Shown here: positions 57,566-64,000 of the stretch, piece by piece | Numbering within the stretch: position 1 is the stretch's first letter | How the letters are laid out: every line of letters starts with the position of its first letter | Assembly (NCBI GenBank): GCA_947579605.1 | Contig: OX388312.1 | Span: 6,882,001-6,946,000 of the forward strand | Length of the DNA stretch: 64,000 nt | Origin: Athripsodes cinereus | Lineage: Eukaryota; Arthropoda; Insecta; Trichoptera; Leptoceridae | Reading direction: 5' to 3' | Program-made: the position numbers and the translations under genes | The notes under the pieces: generated by a model | What the model saw: the letters and a program-made list of their open reading frames with translations, nothing else | Databases searched by the model: none | What the model was told of the DNA's origin: nothing

Positions 57566-57823
57566 TTATCCCGTGGAGCACCCGGTAAAGAATTGGTCTC
57601 CCACTCTTCTGCGTAAGTTTTCGAGTGTCCTGTAAAAGGCAGGTGTTCGAAAAAATTAAGACATTTTACATCTTAAATTCAGCGATGAGGTTTGCCACCC
57701 ATCCTGAATGTCTTTATTTTATATTGGCACGAAGAGGACAGTTTGCATGTTTCTTACATGCAGCTGATCTGCTGGCTACCCCACTTGTGGGATATGCCGT
57801 GATGGTATAGTAGTAGTAGTAGT
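57566..57823 (+). mobile_element. SINE-B copy, full length, with target duplication
   Basis: Best reference copy: head CCCGTGGAGCACCCGGTAAA, core GTTTTCGAGTGTCCTGTAAA, middle TTCAGCGATGAGGTTTGCCA, then CATCCTGAATGTC, GGCACGAAGAGGACAG, and end GGCTACCCCACTTGTGGGAT followed by a TAG repeat tail. AGGAATAATGT flanks it (57555-57565, 57824-57834). A tRNA-like head is not obvious; TTTTCGAGTGTCC faintly resembles a Pol III B box. It may be a SINE or the mobilised tail of a LINE. Confidence 0.9.
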
Positions 57824-58030
57824 AGGAATAATGTATTTTTCCAGTTCGAAATTTTCAATTTAGATTCTTCATATTTTTTTCTCTATAATCAAAAACCATT
57901 TTTCCAAGCATTTTCGACCTACTTTTTTACAGTTCTCTGGGTTTGTTAAATGTTTAAATTAGAAAAAAAACTGTATATACCTATCTTATAGTTTCCTTTG
58001 ATGACTTTATCATCATTTAGAATATCATCA

Positions 58031-58251
58031 TCCCCCGTGGAATCTCCGGTATAGAATAGGTCTCCCACTCTTTTCTGTAAGTTTTCGAGTTTCCTGTAAA
58101 AGACAGGTACCTACTCGTAAAACGTTTGTCACCCATCCTAAATGTATTATTTTTATTCAAAGGAGAATGTTCATTTTCATTACACATGCTGTTAGTCCGC
58201 TGATTACACCACTTGTGAGATACGTCGCAATGATGAAGTAGAAGTAGTAGG
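58031..58251 (+). mobile_element. SINE-B copy (diverged, near full length)
   Basis: CCCCGTGGAATCTCCGGTAT, TAAGTTTTCGAGTTTCCTGT, GTCACCCATCCTAAATG, GTCCGCTGATTACACCACTT and a GTAGAAGTAGTAGG tail retain the full order of landmarks. Confidence 0.8.
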
Positions 58252-60587
58252 TAATAGTGAAAATCAGAAAAAATCTTAGATAGTAAATTTGCAGTTGACA
58301 CAAGTTTCATTCTGGTGTATGTTTTTGTCCTAATGAATATGCCATGTAAAGTTTGTAATATGGATGTAGGTAGTATTCTCTTGATTTTTATCTCATTTTG
58401 TAATTTGAACTGGTTTTCAATACATCAAAAATATACCAAAATCTAAATGAAAGACTGTCGAATCAGATTTGATGAATAGAAATACATTTCAGAACCCCAA
58501 TGCTGCACCCCGAATCAAGTAGATTTATCAGAGTTGTCATCAAAGTAAAATCAGTTCCAGGTAATAGTATGTGTCTACTCAATACGCATTATCAATCTTT
58601 TTACTTAGGAAAATACATTAATATTTTGGGGATAAATAAAAATGCGTATATTATTAAAAATGAAGGGATGTTAAAAGTATTTTTTTGATTAGATTTGGAC
58701 ATCAAAATGTTTTCCTGGTTCACTTAATTTTCCCTTAATATTATTCTCGGTTTCGAATATTAATATGATTTGGTAGACAGGCATCAGCCAATACCGCTAT
58801 TTTAGTATTAGAAGCTTTTACTTCAGTATTATCTTTGTATATACCCATGTATCAAAAATCGATTTATAGGCACATGTATTTAATTATATTTTATGGTAAA
58901 GGTACCTCTCGGAATTTTTGTGTTCCAACATCGATGTCCTTCAAGCATTTGCAATGCATAGTCTTACAACCAAAGTCAGGTTAAAACTGGATGCAAAATT
59001 TGTTCTTTGAATTACCTTGTTTCTAGTATATCTTTGCCTGAATCCAAGAACTTGTATCCATTATTAATATCATATAATTACAAAACTAAACTAACATCTC
59101 GATTGGAGAACTATGTTTAAACAAAGTCTCATTGTGCAAATTATAATCAGAAGAAATTTGAAAGAAGTCCCAATGCTTATGAATTGGATTGTCCATGAAC
59201 GCCTAAAATGATCACTAAAGACAACCTAGATCCAGTTCGTAAGCGTAGGGATGCTTTTTACAATCTTTCGATTAAATTTTGCTCAATGCTTCAACATGTA
59301 AAGATGGTTCTCTAATCAAGACATCTGACTAGTTTTATCATCTGCGCGTTGTGCCTTAACCCAGTTAAAAAACCAAACAATTGTAAATTTTCAAAACGAA
59401 AAGTTTTAATAACACGAAAATTGACTTGACTTTTGATATATTAAAAAAAAATCTATAAGACTTTGCATGTAATGTACTAATTGACAAAATAATATGTATC
59501 TTCCTAATAGTCAAGAATGAAAAACATAAAATATTGTTGATGCATTAATTTCTAATCATCTAATTGATACAACGCAGAAAGATACTCAATAGATATAAAC
59601 AAGAACCATTAATTTACACATTAGGGGGTAAAATGAGTGCTATTTAATCCGGATTAGTACCTTAAAGGGATGAAAAACCGGATTGTCACTTGACACCGTA
59701 TTGCATTTGAAATATTGCGTGTAGACAGATCGATATTGGGCGAGAGAAAAGCGAAACTAAATTAACTGATGAAATATGACACCATCTAACAAAAAGCAGC
59801 CCAATTAATAAAGCATTAGGAACACCATCTTTGTCACACTGTCCCAGTTATGAGAAATTTGCATTAACAAAATTTGATTCAGTTTTTTTTTAATCAAATA
59901 AGTGTTTGGTTCATGAAAATACAGTCACTTGAGTCTTTTCATTTCAAACTTTTTATTATGGTAAGAATAATATTGTCTGTTATTTTTTTTAAAGGAATTT
60001 ACATAAAATAAAAAATAACGTCCAGAATACTATAATTCATCTTGAATATTTTTTATTGACATTTAGAGGATGAATTGTAGATTCCTCATGCGCGATTAGA
60101 GCATAATTTATTCCATTTGTGCGACATTCAGTGATGGCATGAGCTTAGAAAGGACTTATTTTGTGATTATTGCTACATAGAGAAAAAATCGTTGTCTTAG
60201 AATAAAATTTACGGTGTAAATTTTATGTCTATTTTATGAATAGTTTTACTTAATAAATATACTGTGAAAATTCTTTCATGATATACCTAGGTACGTTAAA
60301 GTCTATCAATATTCAAAACCTATTCGAAATACTTCGAATACTTTTAATAACTCGAATTGTTTAGAAGGGTTATTTACATTGTTAACATTCAACTAATAAC
60401 TATCATTTTCTGCTTGTTGTATTAGGCATGTCGTAATAAGGTGAAATAATTAACTGTCCACGATGACCCTTGGCAGCCCTTTATCCCCGGCACTTGGTGT
60501 CAAAATGCTGATCTATCGAGGAAGTAGTGTGAATTGGGAGTTACTCTCGACGCCGTTTTGGTCAATCAATTTAAAAAAAAAAGTCAA
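58252..60587 (+). other. AT-rich sequence, one weak exon candidate
   Basis: No repeat family was recognised. A possible terminal exon at 58490-58547 is discussed separately. A GC-richer stretch at 60460-60560 has no assignable function. Confidence 0.4.
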
Positions 60588-60845
60588 ATTGCTATTACTA
60601 CGATTACCAACACAATATACCTCACAAGTGGGGTAGCCAGCGGACTAAATGCAAGTAATAAACATGCAGATTGTCCTCTCCGTGCTTATGAAAAAATATG
60701 AGATCCATAATGGGTGACATTCCATGCAATTGTAAACCTTATATAATTTATTGTCTTATGTTAGAAGTTTCACGAACAACTTCCTTGTAAAGGGTACTCG
60801 AAAACTGATTGGAGAGGGACATATTCTTTACCGGGGACTCCACGT
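60588..60845 (-). mobile_element. SINE-B copy (near full length)
   Basis: CTCACAAGTGGGGTAGCCAG, GTAATAAACATGCAGATTGT, CATAATGGGTGACAT, GGGTACTCGAAAACTGAT and TACCGGGGACTCCACG follow the reversed family order. Confidence 0.8.
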
Positions 60846-61075
60846 CAAATTGGCTCTCTTAAAACTTAACAATTTTACCAATTTTTCTATTTTTTGTTTG
60901 GGTTTACAGATATCAAATATTCATTTCACAGTAGGTGATCAGAAAGTTAATCACTATTACGATATATCTCATAATTAAAATTGCCGTAGTACAAACTGAT
61001 CATAATATATTATTATCTCTAAAGAATGTAAGCTTTTAACCATATACAAGACCCTCAGCTAGATTTTCAATTAGG

Positions 61076-61200
61076 CACCCATCTATGCAAACCATCATGA
61101 CATGCATACAATAAAACAGGATATTCTTTGCGGACCATTAAAAATAAAACACTCAGAATGGATGCAATAACTCACCACTGAATATGACAAATGTTTTATA
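61076..61200 (-). mobile_element. SINE-B relic
   Basis: ACCATCATGACATGCATACA, then ACACTCAGAATGGATGCA and CACTGAATATGACAAATG suggest a decayed copy. Confidence 0.4.
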
Positions 61201-62264
61201 TTCTAAATTACCGTTATGTTCTATTTTATTCCAAAAGAGGCTTTATGTAGGCAGGCTGCAGTTTATAATCAAGAATAAATATTAATTGACATTTCCAAGA
61301 TACCTGATGGATAAGTTTCATATTAAGGTAGTGTCGAAAATAACCCCTTTCTGATTGGTAGTAAGAAGTATGTGATTATTTTCACAAGAGATTTTACATC
61401 TGAGATATGTCAACTGTGAAAGTGATGAAGGTTGAAGTGATTGCTGGTGTGAGAAGGTTTTATTCTTATGACCCTTCATGAAAGACATGCATGAAGGAAC
61501 CCTTTTCTTCTGACGTAAGACGTTTGTAATAATGTGTGAAGAATGATGGATTTTTATAGGTAGATATTAAAAAAACATTAGATACGTACAACATTATACT
61601 AAAAAAAAAATATGTGCAAATTAACAAAAATTTGTTATATGTTATAAAATTTATAAAAATTTAAATTTGCAACGATTTTTTAAAATTAATTTTGTAGTAA
61701 ATTTGAAGGCTGTAAAAAATGCGGGTGAAATCTCGAAATTATTTTTTTGTTAGTTGTCGACTCTCTTTGTAAAAGGCAGTTTAAAAATCTGTAAAATAAA
61801 ATAGGTGTAAGTAAAACACTTACCAATTTAAGGTAGAATTGAGGTGTCCATCTTGAAAGTTTTTTTCATATTAGAGAGAAACCACTTTGTATGTTTCTAA
61901 GGTATCTGTATGCTTGGAACTATTCCACTGATAATCCCGCTTTTGAAAGCTCCCGAAGTGGTATATATTATGTAGGCATAGACTTGGATATTGAGGCCCA
62001 GTGCTTATAATCATAGAAGAGTTTCCCGATTGACATTTTTTACAATAAGTTCGTCAGTTGTAGGCAATGTACGTATAGATAATATTTTTAATTATTTTTT
62101 TATACTTCTTGCACATCATCATTACATAACAGTGTTACCATAATAATATAAAATTTAAAAAAATAGGACGATGTGCAGTGGCGAGATTATCACTATAAAG
62201 TGATTTCTTCCATCTATCCATCTGTTTAATAGGAATTTTTCCCTGCCATAAAATTATAATAAAT
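61201..62264 (+). other. AT-rich sequence, no recognisable element
   Basis: Nothing recognised. Confidence 0.45.
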
Positions 62265-62510
62265 CTACTACTTCTACTACTGCTTACCATCACGGCATAT
62301 CCCGCAAGTGGGGTAGTATAATAAACATGCTAGCTGTCTTCTCCGTGCCAATATTAAATCAAGATATTAAGGATGGGTGGCAAACCTCATCGCTGAATGT
62401 AAAATATAAAATGTTTTAATTTTTTCGAACACCTGCCTTTTACAGGACATTCGAAAACCTTCGGAGAAGAGTGTGAGACCAATGTTCTTTACATGGATGA
62501 TCCACGAGAT
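62265..62510 (-). mobile_element. SINE-B copy (near full length)
   Basis: CTACTACTTCTACTACTGC tail, ACCATCACGGCATATCCCGC, GGATGGGTGGCAAACCTCAT, ACACCTGCCTTTTACAGGAC and ATGATCCACGAGA. A short deletion removes part of the GCCAGCAGATCAGCTG segment. Confidence 0.85.
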
Positions 62511-62860
62511 TAAAATAAAATAAAATTAATAATATAGGTATTGTTAGTGTATATATAATATATATTTTCAAACAATAATTGGTCAAAAATCATTTTACTA
62601 ATTAGTGTTACGAAGAGGGAGTCAAAATTATCAGTAGTTTAACATGGAGATCCTACTTCACTTCTAGGTACTATACTGACCATCCCTTGGCAACAATACT
62701 CACCCCTAATGTTCCAAAATAATAATAACAGTAATAATGTAATATGTTCATACCCTCTCAGGAATCTTGTATTATTATATTGTATGCATGTATTATAATA
62801 TCTACCTATACCACCCTCTCTCTATAACGCCGTTTATATATATACCTACCCTGATGGACA
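62511..62860 (+). other. AT-rich sequence, no recognisable element
   Basis: Nothing recognised. Confidence 0.4.
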
Positions 62861-63205
62861 ATGGGGATAATTCAAGTTATGCAACAAATTGGTCAAGACT
62901 ACAATGCTACGAGTTTAAAAGCAGAAAATGATGTAAGTGCAAATTTTGACGAATTGAATATAAACAAAAATATGACTAATTTTTCTTCGCATCTGTCTAT
63001 ACTTTTGAAATCGTTTAAAAGTGGGCAAGATGGTGAACATATTATAACTATTATTATTACTCTAAAAATATCACCCTGCACTGAGACTATAACAGCTTTT
63101 GGCCAAGGTGGTCTCAGTAGGAAAAATGAAAAAAAAAAAACAAAGAAATGCCAAGTCAAAAAAAAAAACAAAAGATTTTATTTATTTATTTATTTATTTA
63201 TTTAA
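62861..63205 (+). other. Unassigned 114-codon open frame
   Basis: Opens MGIIQVMQQIGQDYNATS and has a polar N/S/D-rich first half, then a K-rich low-complexity end that runs into A-tracts and a TTTA tail at 63176-63205. No family was recognised. The end is repeat sequence, so at most the first 85 codons could derive from a gene or a retroelement ORF. It lacks splice or promoter support. Confidence 0.15.
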
Positions 63206-63290
63206 TTTTATAAAGTTATAATTATACCTTAAAAATAACTTATAACAAACAAACAAAGATATCATCAAAAAGAAACAGAATCAAAGGAGA

Positions 63291-64000
63291 ATTCTATTCT
63301 ATTCTATTCTTCTCAAGGCCATCCACTCGTTTGCGAGTGATTTAGGCCAACATGGAACAACGAGTTTTTAACAATGATATATGTATTAAAAAAATAAATA
63401 AACAATAATGAGGTGATTCACAGCAAAATGAACCTTAATATAAAGACGGGGTAGTAAATAATAATGACAATACTTCATTCGATGCATCGCACAGCTGTTG
63501 TTTACAAAAATACACAGCTACCTATTATAACTAATTATACCTATTCCAATTCAATAACAAGGTGACTCGAAAAGTTAAATATTTTTATTATTTACTTTGA
63601 GGAATTTCGTCATACATTTATATACCTCTATTGAGTTCAATGATAGTAAAAATTGGACATTGAGGGGGTATGTAATGCATTCCTCCACGAGATTATCCAG
63701 GAATTCTGATCTGTCGTATTTGGGGCACTCGAAAAATACATGGTCCAGAGATTCCTCATTGGTACCACATTCGCACTCAGGGGAGGGGAAAACTCCAATC
63801 CTTGCTAAGTGGGTGGCAACCAAACAATGTCCGATTCGCATTCTGGAAATGAGGGAAATGTCCAATTTTGATTGTCGTTCAATTTCAAACCACGGACGAC
63901 ATGGAATCTTTTTTTGTATGTTTTTATAGAACATTCCGGTTGCTGATATTTGCCAATAACTGTGCCACTCCGACCTTATGAGATTCATGATGGTGGGTAA
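63291..64000 (-). mobile_element. LINE 3' end with CCHC-like C-terminus (runs off the window)
   Basis: The minus-strand frame 63575-63988 (137 codons, open to near the window edge) has SLISRMRIGHCLVATHLARI, GVFPSPECECGTNEESLDHV and FFECPKYDR. The R-x-R-x-GH...H-L-x-R-x-G...C-x-C-G...E-x-x-x-H-x-x-F-x-C-P block is the C-terminal zinc-like region after the polymerase/RNase H part of R1/I/Jockey-type retrotransposons. The 3' untranslated part ends with CTCAAGGCCATCCACTCGTT and an ATTCT run (63291-63310; AATAG in element orientation). No stop or frameshift is seen in the visible part. Confidence 0.75.

Noticed and set aside
59200..59350. Possible transposase relic in a GC-richer stretch
   Set aside because: No recognisable motif in any frame on either strand.

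Overview
This is AT-rich genomic DNA from an insect, most likely a lepidopteran. The reasons are the spliced gene with a signal-peptide-splitting intron typical of insect cuticle and secreted-protein genes, the recurrent 'gtaggtacctac'-type motifs, and the dense load of 5'-truncated non-LTR retrotransposons and short retroposons. No bacterial, organellar or viral gene organisation is visible. There are no operons, and nothing resembling a CRISPR array or tRNA/rRNA gene was seen.

One host gene can be supported and it dominates the window. It lies on the + strand with a TATA box (6116) and an arthropod TCAGT initiator (6141), followed by an exon whose coding part is only three codons (M-K-F, 6188-6196). 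A 33.4 kb intron follows, then exon 2 (39634-39781), a 13.4 kb intron, and exon 3 (53204-53305). All splice sites are canonical and the phases agree (0, 1, 1). The encoded start is a 17-residue signal peptide (M1-A17) followed by a Q/F/N/Y/G/P/V-rich mature chain; a cuticle or other extracellular structural protein is the best guess. The 3' end was not found with confidence and probably lies beyond position 64000.

Nearly everything else recognisable is transposon-derived. (1) Non-LTR retrotransposon (LINE) 3' fragments of several families: an RTE-like family (19961-20754, 57238-57456), a 'WFGHVERM' family (1-140, 28945-29181, 31142-31535, 52039-52380), CR1/L2-like elements (18442-19105, 27949-28047, 33393-34622) and others. 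(2) A short retroposon of about 255 bp ending in a TAG-type tail, here called SINE-B, with about 17 copies on both strands. (3) A tRNA-derived SINE (SINE-A) with clear Pol III A and B boxes, three copies, one carrying a 68-nt homopolymer tail. (4) A hAT-like non-autonomous element with an 8-bp target duplication, and a 0.6 kb terminal-inverted-repeat element with an internal 159-bp duplication. Several insertions can be delimited exactly by target-site duplications.

Region by region: 1-6100 is the 5' flank with repeats and a long hairpin; 6143-6196 is exon 1; 6197-39633 is intron 1 (most of the repeats); 39634-39781 is exon 2; 39782-53203 is intron 2 (SINE-A pair, minisatellites, palindrome); 53204-53305 is exon 3; 53306-64000 is a third intron or 3' region with more repeats and a LINE running off the right edge. 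I did not find a convincing new biological system. The most distinctive items are the gene architecture, the long hairpin at 158-352, the SINE-B family, the TIR element at 55815-56440 and the GTACGACT palindrome at 51736-51769.
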